Positions 1-10,024 are shown, counted from the stretch's first letter. The stretch: 64,000 nt of DNA from Adiantum capillus-veneris (GCA_014529385.2 CM043950.1:76363435-76427434), one strand, 5' to 3'. Numbers and translations: made by a program. The notes: a model not told the origin generated them from the letters alone.

Positions 1-832
1 TGCTAGTCGCGTTTAGTGACCCATTATATGGGATGGGAAAGCCTTGAAATCCACGCACACATCTTGTGTCAATCGCCTTTTGCCCCTCCTTACCCTACCA
101 CCACCACCGCCAACCAACCAAATTGTGTCTCACGTAGTCATGAGATGGGTAGAATGCTCAAAAGGCCTAGACTTAAAAGCTATAAGCAAGCTTCATAGGG
201 AGTGGATTTGGAAATCCCTAGGGCCTAGGATATCTTCGCCAAGAATATTCAAAAAGCAATCAAAACTGCAGGCCCTAGAAAGAAGAAATAACGCGAGGAG
301 CGCCTGAAGAAGCTCGCTGACGAAGTAGAGTTTTTTACCTCTAAAAAACACGAAGGGTCGGCCTCTGAGTAGCATAAAAGGTGGCTAGAAGCTAAGTGTG
401 ACTTGATCGAACAACAACTCGAGGAGGTGAAGAAGGCCAAAATATTATCCAGAGAAACCTTCCTCGAACCAAAGGAGGCTAATAAAACTCACTTCTTCAG
501 AGCCTTCAAAGTCAAGACTAATCGGGGCCTTGTCCACTCGATCACCGATGGGGAAGGAAATGATGTTAAGGACCCAGATGACATGGCTCAATTGATGCTT
601 GATCACTTACGAGAGACCATAGGACAGCCTGAGGCTTGCTCCCCAAAAGTCGATGAAGCCAGAGGTATCCTTTTGGGAAGTGTCAAAAAAACGGTCTCCC
701 ACTCAGACGCCAACCTTTTGGAGAAGGTGTTCACCAAGGAGGAATGCTCTTGCATGTTGCAAGCTTTAGGCAAAGAGGAGTCCGTTTGGATGCAACGGTT
801 TTACTACTGAGTTTTTTTAAAGAATTCTGGGA
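1..832 (+). pseudogene. LINE-A remnant: linker between endonuclease and reverse transcriptase
   Basis: This is the upstream part of a decayed plus-strand L1-like LINE. The best-preserved open stretch is 403-810, about 135 residues. It reads like the charged linker that precedes plant LINE reverse transcriptase: a segment around THFFRAFKVKTNRG, then an acidic stretch about when the nascent strand ends (DPDDMAQLMLDHLRE). Between about 140 and 400 matching fragments (a W-x-W-K-S segment and basic runs) are scattered over frames, and a stop separates them from 403. No endonuclease catalytic motif is visible, so the 5' end lies outside the window or is lost. Assignment to this LINE rests on continuity with the RT piece downstream. 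Confidence 0.6.
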
Positions 833-879
833 TGTCTGGCTAAGCAAGCCCTAGTCTATGGAGTCCTTGACTTAAGCAT

Positions 880-1370
880 TAAAAGGGGCTTTATCAAACC
901 TATCCCCAAACAAATTTGCTACTCCCAACTAAAACATTGTTGTCCCATAACTATGAAGTCAGTGGCCTATAAAATTATTGCTAAAACCGTAGCTCTCAAG
1001 CTCTCTCCCCTCCTGGACAAAGTCATCAATCCCCACCAACATGGATTTATCAAGAGAAGATCAACCTATGATAATATTTTAGCAGCAATGGTCAACATAG
1101 AGTATGTATCATTCACTAAGCAAGAGTGTATCCTATTGCAGCTAGATTTAGATAAAGCTTATGACAGAATCACATGGTCATTCATCAAAGATGTCATGAA
1201 GTCGTGAGGCTTTGGGCTGGGGATGTTGTTTGGTTAGCACCTTGGGTGCTGGTAGCCAATATGAGCTTCTATTCAATGAGCAAATTGTGGATGCATTCTA
1301 GGTCAAAAGATCAACCAAGTAGGGTTGCCCACTAGCCCCTCTAATGTTTGCCATAGATCTCATCCACTCG
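880..1370 (+). pseudogene. LINE-A remnant: reverse transcriptase, proximal half
   Basis: Non-LTR reverse transcriptase fragment. In order it shows GFIKPIPK, a degenerate QLKHxxPIT motif, SVAYKIIAKTVALKL, the QHGFIKRRSTYDNI motif and RT motif A with its first catalytic aspartate in LDLDKAYDRI (about 1147-1176). After a stop near 1207 and frame changes, motif B is still legible as GCPLAPLMFAIDLI near 1325-1366. The coding match then ends. Motif C (the YADD box) and the C-terminal domain are absent, because the sequence after about 1370 reads as a different LINE on the opposite strand. The family differs from LINE-B, as shown by the residues in shared motifs. It is non-functional. Confidence 0.8.
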
Positions 1371-1973
1371 TGACATTGCTCAAAGACAATTTTGCTAGAG
1401 GGCAGATCTGCATAACAAAGACCGACCCAACCACTATCTTTCTCCAGTTGATCAGTGCGCCTGATACACAACAAAAGGTCTCAAGAGCCTGCGAAGGTTG
1501 GCCTCTTGGCCCGCCAAGTACAAGGCTTACTCGTCAGCAAACTCAACATCCAGTAGCTCATCTCCTTGAATAAGCCACATAGACCAACCTACTGTGAAAC
1601 CAAAAACCTGCTCATCGCCTCAGCATAGAACAGAAAGAGGAAGGGGGCAAGAGGGCAGCCCTGTCTGACCAAACATGTGAGCATGAAAGGATCGCCTCTA
1701 CCACCTGACAAAAGTACCTGATTGTGTGCCCGTCTATAAAGAGCTAACACACCTCTGATCCAAGCATCTGAGAAGCCCATCTTGCGTAGAGTGCCCTCCA
1801 AGAAGTCCCAGTCAACTCTGTTGTACGCCTTCTCAAAATCGAGAAGAAGTATCAAAAGATCCTTATCACGGAGGCGCGCAAGGGCAAATGTCTGCGAGAA
1901 AGTAAAGATGTTATCAAGGATACTACGCTCCTTGACAAAACCTGTTTGTGTCCCATGTATGATGCTTTCTAGT
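1371..1973 (-). pseudogene. LINE-B copy 1: reverse transcriptase, distal half
   Basis: Minus-strand RT of the LINE-B family, continuing from 8252 after removal of the inserted gypsy A. Reading leftwards: FVKERSILDNI (just right of motif A), motif A as LLLDFEKAYNRVDW (about 1813-1852), motif B as RQGCPLAPFLFLFYAEAMSR, a degenerate motif C read as FADE followed by a stop and ALYL (about 1521-1541), then SGALINWRKI (about 1445-1475). Stops and frame changes separate these blocks. Motif C should be FADD or YADD, so the second catalytic pair is damaged. The left edge, where it meets LINE-A in opposite orientation, is placed near 1370 because LINE-A motif B ends there. No poly(A) or 3' end is seen. 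Confidence 0.8.
1969..1973. repeat. Target-site duplication, left of gypsy A
   Basis: CTAGT lies directly left of the 5' LTR and CTAGA directly right of the 3' LTR (8252-8256). LINE-B copy 2 has the uninterrupted sequence TCTCTAGAAGTGGC at about 14972-14985, so the original target was CTAGA and the left copy carries one change. A 4-5 bp duplication is normal for Ty3 integrases. Confidence 0.8.
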
Positions 1974-2069
1974 TGTCACAAATCAATGACGTGGCAGCCA
2001 TTTGGGCAGGACACACACACCCCAGGTGTTGTGTCAAACATGGCCCTAGACATGGGGAGCAGCAGAGCC

Positions 2070-2136
<67 letters not shown>

Positions 2137-2703
2137 CCTTGGCAAGGATTCCCGGAAATGCTGGCTGAATGTTGACCTGGCACTGTCGTACTGTCCTCCG
2201 AAATCTGTGGCAGAAAACGTAGCGCGTTTTGGGAGAAGGGCAGTACGGACTGATGACGTGGCAGCAGCGTACGAACTGCAGCTTTCCTCTACCCAAGAGC
2301 TGGAAATTTTCTACGTTGGAGCTTTTTGGGAATTGCTTTAATTCCCAAGAGGGCTTGTGAGAGGATATGCTTTACTTTTTTGTAGGCTTTTGATTTTCAG
2401 CTTTTGGGGCTGTGCTTTTTTAGCATCCCTTTTAAAGTTATAAATTAGTGGATAGGGCTCCCACTCTGCAGAGCATTTGGACGCAGAGTTTGAGAGTGAG
2501 ACCCTCCCACTCCCTTGTACTTTTGAGTTACAAATTAATACACAAAGAAATACCGAAAGGGGCGCCAGTCTTTGGGGCCAATATCTCTAGGCATGTAACT
2601 CCGCCGGGCCGTGTCGAATCAATTGTGAACTGTGAACTGTTTTGAAGTGAATTCTTGTCCTGTCGCGGTAGATTCTTGACTTGGAGTGACCAAGTTTGTT
2701 ACA
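1974..2703 (+). repeat. 5' LTR of gypsy A
   Basis: Begins TGTCACAAATC and ends TTTGTTACA, matching the 3' LTR at 7592-8251. It is about 70 bp longer than its partner, mostly because an AC run at 2073-2134 has expanded. A TATA-like TTATAAATTAG is at about 2437-2447, positioned to start a transcript through the GGGGCGCCAGTC segment and the U5 end. LTR fragments of the same family, inverted, are at 12897-13080 and 26133-26674. Confidence 0.92.
2073..2134. repeat. (AC)31 microsatellite in the 5' LTR
   Basis: An uninterrupted AC run of about 62 bp. The corresponding site in the 3' LTR (about 7669-7683) has only a few AC units, so the expansion followed insertion. It creates long but meaningless Thr-His and Cys-Val open frames. 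Confidence 0.97.
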
Positions 2704-2737
2704 TTCCCCATCTCAAAATGGGTTACAACCCTTACAA

Positions 2738-2753
2738 TGGTATCAGAACGCGG
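2738..2753 (+). other. Primer binding site of gypsy A (initiator tRNA-Met)
   Basis: TGGTATCAGAACGCGG resembles the plant initiator tRNA-Met 3' complement (TGGTATCAGAGC...). It lies 34 nt after the LTR end, whereas in the sister copy gypsy-2 the site starts 1 nt from the LTR. The spacer holds a small CCCAT/ATGGG hairpin. An inserted spacer would be expected to impair minus-strand priming. Confidence 0.75.
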
Positions 2754-2801
2754 CTGATTTCTCTTCTACTGGGACATCTGGTCCTTTTTCTAGCGACACT
2801 T

Positions 2802-4351
2802 ATGGATTTAGACAGAGATCAATCAACTTCCTCTGCATCTGGAGATGCAAGAAGAGATCATGAAGAAGATTCTCACGAGGGGTATGTACCGCCTTGACCT
2901 ACTCAGGCGGAGATTGAAGAGATGGAGCGTCGAGGATTGATTGATGATGCAACCAAGATGATGATAAATTTTGCGAAGGACCTAAAATTTGCAAAATTTA
3001 TGACCCAGACCTCCTTCGACGAGGTGCACTCACAATGGCAGCAAACCATAGAACCACCCCTCAAACCGGCACTCAAGAAACCTCCTACTCCAAGGATGTT
3101 TACACAGCAAGAATTAGAAGAGGTGGTTGATACACGGATTTCTCAGCTTTTTGACGCGAACAACAAAGCTGAAAAGCAAGACAAAAAGCAAAAGAAAGGA
3201 ACTGACTTCCCGGGTTATTTGGGTCGTCAATCTGCTTTTGCCTTGGCAAGAAAGCAGAAAAAGCATGTCAGATTTGAAGGAGTATCCAATTCTTCTTCTT
3301 CTTCTTCTTCTTTTGATAGTTCTTCTAGCTCTTTTGACTCAAGCGTAGAAGACAGAAAAGGGAAAAGCGAAGCAAAAAGCAAAGCTTCAGAAAGGGCAAG
3401 AAAAAGGCAAAGAAATTTAAATCGCCCAGGTTCGGATAGTTCTACAGAGGAATCGTCGTCGAATAGTTCACACTCCAATGACAACAGATTTTATGCAAGG
3501 AAGAAGAAAGCCAACCAGTATGACTTTTTGGAAGATAAAAGCAAGAAAGTTTAAAGAAGGTGGACAGTCAATTAAATTTGACACTTTTTCTGGATTTCGA
3601 GATGCTTCGAAGGCTTTGGCCTTCATAGAGCAGTTTGACATAGCTTTCTCTGGAGGACATTACTCAGAGCACTCCCAAGATTCAGAGGGCTACCTCTTAC
3701 TTCAAGGAAAATACTCGAAATTGGTGGTCCACGCTTCTATTGAACAAGAAAGCGCGAGTTAAATGGCTGAAATTTAAGAGGCTTTTTATTTCTTCTTGGT
3801 TGACTCGTGAGTATGAACGCGACATATGAACTGCTTGGAACCATTTTCGGATGACCAAGAAAGACACATTGGAGGCATATTGCGAGAGATTCTGGAGCTC
3901 TTTTCTACCGGCTTCTTCATTTAAAGAGATCTTGTTCAAAGAACAGATTGAGAAGTTTACGTTGGGACTTCCTACAGAGATCCGAGATCACTGCTTAGAG
4001 CAAAAGTCAGATTCCATTCAGGAACTGATGAGTCATGCAAAACGGGGTTTTGCCATTCATTCAGGCAGTTTGACCTACCCCACAGGTGAAATCATGCTGC
4101 AAAGAACCGAACTGACTTTGAACAATGAAAGTAGAAAGAAGAAGAGAAACCCTAAAAAGAAATAAAAGGATGCACGACCCAAGCTTACTCTTCAAGAGAG
4201 AGCTAACTACATCAAAGAAGGGAAGTGCTTTGGATGCGGGGAAACCGAGCACATCTCCGCAAAGTGCCCTAAAAAGGCACTGAATGAACAAGATGAAGAA
4301 AGGTCAGAGAGTTTGAAAGCAGCTGAAGAACGTGGCAAAGAAGGCAGATGA
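2802..4351 (+). pseudogene. Gypsy A gag polyprotein
   Basis: Structural protein that would package element RNA into cytoplasmic particles. The start is taken at the ATG at 2802 (MDLDRDQSTSS), because the same frame continues through a TGA at 2895 into 2922-3554. In order: an acidic N-terminus, a helical segment (ELEEVVDTRISQLFD), a poly-serine stretch encoded by a TTC repeat (3289-3314), a basic region, then after a frameshift near 3545 the Ty3 gag core (GGQSIKFDTFSGFRDASKA), after further breaks WLTREYERDI and FKEQIEKFTLGLPTEIRDH, and a CCHC knuckle CFGCGETEHISAKC at about 4226-4266. Typical gag length, but at least two frameshifts and several stops. Confidence 0.85.
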
Positions 4352-5003
4352 AAGCAGAACTAGTACCACATTGCATGGGGCCCGAACCGAATCAAATGAA
4401 TGAAAGTACAAAACTTTGCCGCTTTTAGGGCAAAGTGAAAGATAAGGAGTCCTCTTTTTTATTGGGTGAAGGAGCCAAGGCCAACTTCTTTTCACTTGAA
4501 TTGGCGGCTTGATTTGGAATTACGCCTGACAACTTGAGGCCACCGGCGGAGTTAGTTCTAGCGGCACTCCGACGGGATGTTGCCATTAAACCAATCATTG
4601 GCAAACTTCGTTTGCAATGTCAGGGGTGTTTAGGGCACGAGGACTTCTACATAATTCCCTTGGGAGGTTGTGACGTCCTGCTCGAAATCCCTTGGTACCA
4701 CAAGAACAACGCCGTGGTTGCCTATCGGTTCAAGAAAGCGACTTTGATAAATGAAGGGAACAGACATTGTACTTGATGAACTTCAGTGTCTTTACTTTCT
4801 GGAAAGGACTGAATGATGACTGAAGGTCGAATATGTTTTGACCTCGAAAAAGAATGCCAAGATTTTCTCCACACTCATGCCAATTGCTTTTCAAAGGGCT
4901 TGCCAGGCAAGTTGTCACCAGCTCGTCCCGAGGATCATACCATTGATCTGATACCTGGAACCACACCACCGAACCATCCACCTTACCGTTTGAGCCGAGC
5001 CCA
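4352..5003 (+). pseudogene. Gypsy A protease and start of reverse transcriptase
   Basis: Retropepsin remnant. The active-site region reads GEGAKANFFSLEL near 4470-4505, so the catalytic Asp expected before Gly is gone. The sister copy gypsy-3 has FFDGGAKANF. The C-terminal retropepsin signature survives as GCDVLLEIPWYHKNNAVV at about 4668-4722. After a stop the N-terminal lead-in of the RT follows: CFSKGLPGKLSPARPEDHTIDLIPG and PPNHPPYRLSRAQ, ending about 5003. There the frame jumps directly into the last part of the RT connection segment, so the whole RT palm is missing. Confidence 0.82.
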
Positions 5004-5700
5004 GAGATACACTTTTTGGGACACATTGTCTCAGCAGGGAAGGCAGATGGACCCGGCCAAGATAGAGACTATCTGTGATTGGCCCGAATTGAAGAATGTC
5101 CATGAAGTTCGAAGTTTCTTGGGCTTATGTTCTTACTACCGGTGGTTCATCAGAAAGTTTGCAGAGGTTGCTTACCCCTTTGCGTTTGTTGACACGGAAA
5201 GGAGTCCCTTTCTTGTGGGGACCCACAGAGGTGATTGCCTTTCAGAAATTGAACCAGAATTTGACTACAGGACCTCTTTTGACTTTGCCGGATTTGCAGA
5301 AGTCGTTTGAAGTATATTGTGATACTTGTGGTCGTAGTCTGGATGCGGTCTTAATGCACGAAGGCCATGTCATTGCCTATGAGAGCCAATTGTTTTCAAG
5401 GCCGAAATTGATAGTACAGATATGTGAGAAAGAGTTTTTGGCCGTTATCCATGCTCTTACTCGGTGGCGATATTACCTACTCGGAGCCGATTTTACGGTT
5501 GTCACAGATGATTGGAATTTACACTACTTCTTGTCACAGAAGCAGCTATCGGAAAAGCAAATGCGGTGGGCAAACATCTGGTCACACTTTTACTTCCGGA
5601 TTGTCCATGTGCAGGGACAGAAGAAATTGGTGGCAAATACTTTGTCCCGGAAGCCGTTGGTTCTGGCTATTTCTGCGATACGTCATAGAAGCTTCGAGGA
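5004..5700 (+). pseudogene. Gypsy A RNase H, with the tail of RT
   Basis: Starts with the LGH(I)VSAG segment that normally follows the RT thumb, read across a frame change, then DPAKIETICDWPELKN and EVRSFLGLCSYYRWFI. From about 5190 the open frame gives a Ty3 RNase H: FEVYCDTCGRSLDAVLMHEGHVIAYES, EKEFLAVIHALTRWRYYLLG and FTVVTDDWNLHYFL, ending at RKPLVL. The first conserved acidic residue (YCD) and the E of EKEF are kept; the usual TDH is TDD. Frames change near 5190-5320. RNase H would degrade the RNA template during reverse transcription, but without the RT palm this polyprotein is dead. Confidence 0.85.
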
Positions 5701-6846
5701 TACGATCGATCAGTACGCCACGGATACAGATTTTTGCATATGTATACAGAATGGGGAGGTAGTAACGGAATATTCCATTTGGGATTGCTACTTGATGAAG
5801 AAAACGATGTTGTGCGTTACACAGCCGTTGAGGGAAAAGGTTTTAACCGAATGCCATTGTCCACCTTTTACGGGTCAACGCGGCATTGTTACCACCTTGA
5901 AAGGTGTGGAGAGATACTTTTGTTTGGCCGAGACTCAAGAAGGACGTGGACGATTTTGTACACATGTGCTTGGTATTCCAGAAGGTCAAATTTTGACAGG
6001 CATAAAGCACAGGGATTGTTACAGCCTTTACCCATATCCACCCGCCCCTGGAAAAGTATTGCAATGGATTTCATTATTTATCTCCTGAAAACACAACGTG
6101 GGTACGATTGTTTATGGCCCAGATCTTCAGATTATATGGCATGCATGAGACGACTGTCTCCGACAGAGACCTTAGATTCACAACTATGTGGGAGAACATT
6201 GGCACACGGTTGCAGTTCTCGTCATCGTTCCACCACCCGCAAACTGACGGGCAATCTGAGATTGCTAATTCAGTGGTACTGGATTTGTTGAAGTCTTCTT
6301 CTTTGAATCTGAAGACTTCATGGGAAAAGGGTTTTTACCTTTGGTGGAATATGCCTACAGAAACACGATTAACTCTTTGATGGGGAAGGTGCCATTTGAG
6401 ATTATTGAATTTGCTACGAAGGTTCGACCTCGACCCTTAGCATGATAAGATATTTCTTTGAAGCTGGCCAGTTCACGAGGGACTTGGATTTGGTCTGGAA
6501 GGCTTTGCAAAAATCTCAAAAAAAGACAGCAGATCGACATTGTCGCGATTTGAAATTGAAGGAGAACGATTGGGTGCTCTTACATTTTGAGAAGGCACGC
6601 CTGAGAAAGAAATAGGGAAAGGAGAGGCTTTCTCGAAAGGTTAGCATGAGATACTATGGACCTTTCCAGATTTTTGAAAAGATAAATGATGTCTCCTTTA
6701 GATTGAAGCTGCCTGACAGTTGGAGAATTCACAATGCTTTTCATGTGAGTCTCTTGAAGCCTTTTAAAGGCGATGTGCTCGAAGATGGGGAGCCAGATGA
6801 GCAACCCGAATTGAAGGATAACAAGCAGATACTCGTTCCAGAATAG
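5701..6846 (+). pseudogene. Gypsy A integrase
   Basis: Inserts element cDNA into the chromosome in active relatives. The N-terminal zinc-binding module is legible as CHCPPFTGQRG and, in another frame, the C-x-x-C part near FDRHKAQG (about 5850-6010). The catalytic core begins with the first Asp in SIAMDFI (about 6059) and KTQRGYD. It then jumps, apparently by a deletion of about 100 bp, into AQIFRLYGMHETTVSDRDLRF with the second Asp, followed by FHHPQTDGQSEIAN with the Glu. After a long frame-shifted stretch the C-terminal GPF module appears at 6646-6846: [13 protein letters not shown] and [15 protein letters not shown]. All catalytic letters are present but in different frames. Confidence 0.85.
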
Positions 6847-7008
6847 ATATTGGCACAGAAAGATAGAAAGATAAAAGGTAAAGCGATAAGACGGTTCTTG
6901 GTTAAATTCAAGACCGACTCCGCATTGGATGCGAAGTGAATGGAGGAGGACCTAGCAAATACTCCTCGGATTGTGAATCTTTATCTTGAAGCATTTGGTT
7001 TAGCATAG
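6844..7008 (+). pseudogene. Gypsy A C-terminal chromodomain
   Basis: Directly after the integrase GPF module, reading through TAG at 6844 and TGA near 6938, the sequence gives ILAQKDRKIKGKAIRRFLVKFK, then the position where chromodomains carry a conserved Trp (here TGA), then MEEDLANTPRIVNLYLEAFG. This matches the chromodomain plan (a strand with FLVKFK, an aromatic-cage Trp, an acidic E-x-E/D-L turn, then a C-terminal helix). In chromoviruses the domain binds methylated histone H3 and guides integration to heterochromatin. The Trp codon TGG has probably become TGA. No start codon or separate gene is implied. Confidence 0.75.
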
Positions 7009-7575
7009 TCTATTCTAAATGGAACCCCAAACTCAACTTGGACGGAATCTAGTGCAACGGGCACAAGAGGGGAGTCACTCCGCTCCTTTGTCAACAGGTT
7101 GCCTCGAGTTTTGATACTAAAGTCACTGATGTCTCTTTTGAGTTTCAGGGATACTGTGAGCTGACAATATTCTACTGAATGACTTTATGAGCTAGAATTC
7201 CCGAACATGATATTGACTTGTTCTTGACTTGTTTATGTGCAAGAACTGATAGACAAAATGACTGGAGCATTTTGGTCTGAAGGATCTCGATAGACATGGT
7301 TGCAATAAGAATTAGTCAATCGGGAATCTATGAGGTCCTGAGTGGATCTAGATGCGATTGCTAAATACGTTGCCGATTGATCATGGTCTAAGATCCGAAT
7401 GAATTTTGAATGTTATTTGTGATGTGATGTCGTGTGATGTCCTATGATGTGACTGTCGATTGGTACCTGTGCTAGATGTGTGTTCCTAGTGCGTCGGTAC
7501 TAACAGTCAGTGTCTACTAAGATAGTTTATAGCCTTTGTTTGTTTTGCAGGCGTAATCGAGGGCGACTACAATGA
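7009..7575 (+). other. Gypsy A 3' untranslated region
   Basis: About 570 bp between the chromodomain stop and the polypurine tract with no reading frame I can match. It contains AT-rich runs and short TGATGT/GTGATG repeats near 7420-7450. Long 3' spacers of this kind are common in plant chromoviruses. Confidence 0.5.
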
Positions 7576-7591
7576 TTTTAAGAGGGGGGTA
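7576..7591 (+). other. Polypurine tract of gypsy A
   Basis: TTTTAAGAGGGGGGTA lies immediately before the 3' LTR (TGTCACA at 7592). A purine run at this position primes plus-strand DNA synthesis. Confidence 0.85.
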
Positions 7592-8251
7592 TGTCACAAA
7601 TCAGTGACGTGGCAGGTTACACACCCCCCAAGTGTTGTGTCAGTCATGGCCTTGGACATGGAGCCAGTACATACACACACACACTCTCCATTGGCAAGGA
7701 CTCCCGGAAATGCTGGCTGAATGCTGACATGGCACTATCATACGGTCCTCCGGAATCTACGGCAAAAAACGAGGTGCGTTTTGCGGGAAAAGTGGTATGG
7801 ACTGATGACATGGCAGCAACGTCAGACGATAGCTTTCCTCTACGCAAGGGCTGGAAATTTTCTACTTTGGAGCTTTTTGGGAGTTGCTTTAATTCCCAAG
7901 AGGGCTTGTGAGAGGATATGCTTTACTTTTTTGTAGGCTTCTGACTTTTAGCTTTTGGGGCTCTGCTTTTAGCATCCCTTGTAAAGTTATAAATTAGTGG
8001 GTAGGGCTCCCACTCTGCAAAGCATCTGTACGTACAGTCTGACAGTGAGACCCTCCCACTCCCTTGTACTTGGAGTTGTAGATTAATACAAAAAGAAATA
8101 ACGAAAGGGGCGCCAGTCTTTGGGGCCAATATCTCTAGGCACGGAACTCCGCCGGGCCGTGTCGAATCAATTGTGAAATGTGAACTGTTTTGAAGTGAAT
8201 TCCTGTCGTGTCCCGGTAGATTGTTGACTTGGAATGTCCAAGTTTGTTACA
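7592..8251 (+). repeat. 3' LTR of gypsy A
   Basis: 660 bp from TGTCACAAATC to TTTGTTACA, collinear with the 5' LTR except for the short AC run. A TATA-like TTATAAATTAG is at about 7986. It is followed at once by the target duplication CTAGA and then by resumed LINE-B sequence on the minus strand. Confidence 0.92.
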
Positions 8252-8256
8252 CTAGA
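8252..8256. repeat. Target-site duplication, right of gypsy A
   Basis: CTAGA, pairing with CTAGT at 1969-1973. It restores the LINE-B sequence seen uninterrupted in copy 2. Confidence 0.8.
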
Positions 8257-8890
8257 AGTGACTGTATCCTCAAACTCAGAGCCTTGGCAAGAATTTTGTA
8301 GGCCGAGTTGAGGATGGTGACGAGCTGCCACTGTCGAATCTCATCCAAGGAGCCACCCTCCTTGGGAATGAGGTAAATTAGGCCCTCACTCATGTAGTCA
8401 GGCATCTCTCCTGTGTGTAGGATGTACTGAAAAGCGTTGCAGAGATCTGAGCCAAGCAAGTCCGAGTACTCTATGAAAAAACTGGGAGTCAAACCATCCT
8501 CACCTGGACACCTACCACGGGGAAGTGCTCTGAGGGCCACGTGGAGCTCCTCTAACTGAAGAGGTAGCTCAAGCCTCTAGCGCATCTCCTCAGTCACAAG
8601 ACAAGGCATCTATGCCCACACCTGCTCTTTGCATGCATCCTCAGGCTCTGGCTGAGGCTCTGCTGACAGCAAGTCACGGTAAAAGTTGGTGGCAACTGCA
8701 AGCATGGCCTTTGGCTCTGAAGCAACTGACCTGTCAGTTGCCTCCTCAGCTGGCTGACCCTAGCCTGCGCATGTCGTGGCCCCACTTCCTCTATGCTGGC
8801 AGGCTCCTAGCGAGCCTGCTGTAACTACTCCTCCAACCAAGGACTCTCTGGATGCTTCTCTTGCATCCTCTACAAGGAAGCAACGCCCCG
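8252..8890 (-). pseudogene. LINE-B copy 1: reverse transcriptase, proximal half and linker
   Basis: Continuation of the RT broken by gypsy A. The minus strand reads LRALPRGRCPGEDGLTPSFF, LGSDLCNAFQYILHTGEMP, EGLIYLIPKEGGSLDEI, LVTILNSAYKILAKALSLRI, matching the non-LTR RT fingers (PG-x-DG-L, IPK, R-P-I-T-N replaced by QLVTILN). Right of this, to about 8890, is the charged linker with RHAQARVSQLRR, in a different frame. Copies 2 (15046-15530) and 3 (26969-27600) align block for block. Several frame changes are present. After the insertion is removed the fingers join motif A at 1813-1852. Confidence 0.82.
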
Positions 8891-9880
8891 TCAGAGACGC
8901 TTCTCGTCCTCTCTCGCTAAATGCCGGCAAGCCGTAGACTCCTGAAGAAAGAACCGACTCAGCTGAGCAAGTCCAGAGGCCACCCTATCAACAGGAGAGT
9001 CTTGCATGTCTAAGCCCTCTGTCAAAATATCCACCACTCGCTCTCTGAGCGCAGAGTCCACCAAGACCCTCTCAGGGATACGAAGCATCGTGCCTTCCCT
9101 CCTATATCTATCAGTCAGTGTGACGATCACTTGTGCATGGTCCGAAAAAGAAGTCCTAGCCAGAATGCAAACTGACCCACCCAAGTCACAGAAGTGGTCA
9201 CTAGTGTAGAAGCGATCTATCCGAGATAGATTCACTCCTTCCACTCTACGGTCCGAACGAGAGAAGGCCAGGCTGTCTGGGGGCCTTACAAAGCTAGAAT
9301 GCTCACACATTTAAGATCCGCAGTCATACATAACCTCTCCCAAGCTGCCACCTCAACTCCATGCATAGTAGTATGGCTACCTCCAATCCGGTCAGAGGGG
9401 TCCTCCAACATGTTGAAGTCACCCCCAATGGACCATTGCTTTGCCTGCGGCAGAGACTCTACAATGTGAGACCAAAACTCTACACTTGCACTCGCCACAT
9501 TGGGCACGTAGATGTTCATGAAGCCCATGAGGCAACCCTGAACCTGCATAGTAATCCACTAAGCCCTGCTTGGCACAATAATCCCTCTGCCCACAATGGC
9601 CTGCTACAAAGAATGCGCAATAGTCATACATACCCCACCCTGGATGCCTCCAAGTCTAACTAGAGCTAACCAAAATGTCTCATAGCGACCACACAAAATC
9701 TAACTACACCGTCTAATGCGACTCTCACAAAGATGATGCTCCTGTAGCATAAGAATGTCAATCTCACCACTCACAAGGCATCTTTGAAGCTCTGACGCAG
9801 CCGACCCCACTAACGCTGAAACTGGGGCCCTCCTAATTCTTGCACGTTCCATGAGATGATTCTCATGGAATCAGTGGGAG
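8891..9880 (-). pseudogene. LINE-B copy 1: APE-type endonuclease
   Basis: Endonuclease that would nick target DNA to prime LINE reverse transcription. In minus-strand order: a degenerate segment equivalent to LMLQEHHLCES of the other copies (about 9730-9760), VQGCLMGFMNIYVPNVASA, the catalytic GGDFNMLEDPSDRIGG (about 9390-9440), then after a frame change VEGVNLSRIDRFYTSDHF and the C-terminal SFSDHAQVIVTL containing the catalytic S-D-H (about 9140). The order fits the exonuclease-endonuclease-phosphatase fold of plant L1 elements. The linker helix ERVLVDSALRERV follows. At least two frameshifts make it non-functional. Confidence 0.85.
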
Positions 9881-10024
9881 AAAGCAGCTACTGCCACAAT
9901 AGCAAACCTCGCTATCTTTGAGGCCGGTTTGGATGGGGAGTAATCCGCATCCAAACGACCTCTAGACAGGCGTGAAAGAAGTGATTGTCTCGCCCAGGCC
10001 AAGCCGAGCGTGCAGCCTGAGGGG

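Larger units (their letters stand above)
1974..8251 (+). mobile_element. Gypsy A: Ty3/gypsy chromovirus, non-autonomous
   Basis: A 6.28-kb element with both LTRs (1974-2703 and 7592-8251), a primer binding site, gag with one CCHC knuckle, a protease remnant, RNase H, integrase, a C-terminal chromodomain and a polypurine tract. The order protease, RT, RNase H, integrase marks Ty3/gypsy, and the chromodomain marks a chromovirus. It is inserted into LINE-B copy 1 in the opposite orientation with a CTAG(A) duplication. The RT catalytic core is deleted near 5003 and the integrase has an internal deletion. Hand alignment of about 390 bp of the two LTRs gives roughly 8 percent differences, so the insertion is not recent. 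Confidence 0.93.

Noticed and set aside
1325-1573. Plus-strand frame read as the YADD part of LINE-A (DPTTIFLQ)
   Set aside because: The opposite strand here reads SGALINWRKI and FADE-ALYL, so this frame is the shadow of LINE-B copy 1 reverse transcriptase.
1973-2341. His-Thr and Cys-Val rich frames around 2073-2134
   Set aside because: Created by the AC microsatellite in the LTR; no conserved start or domain.
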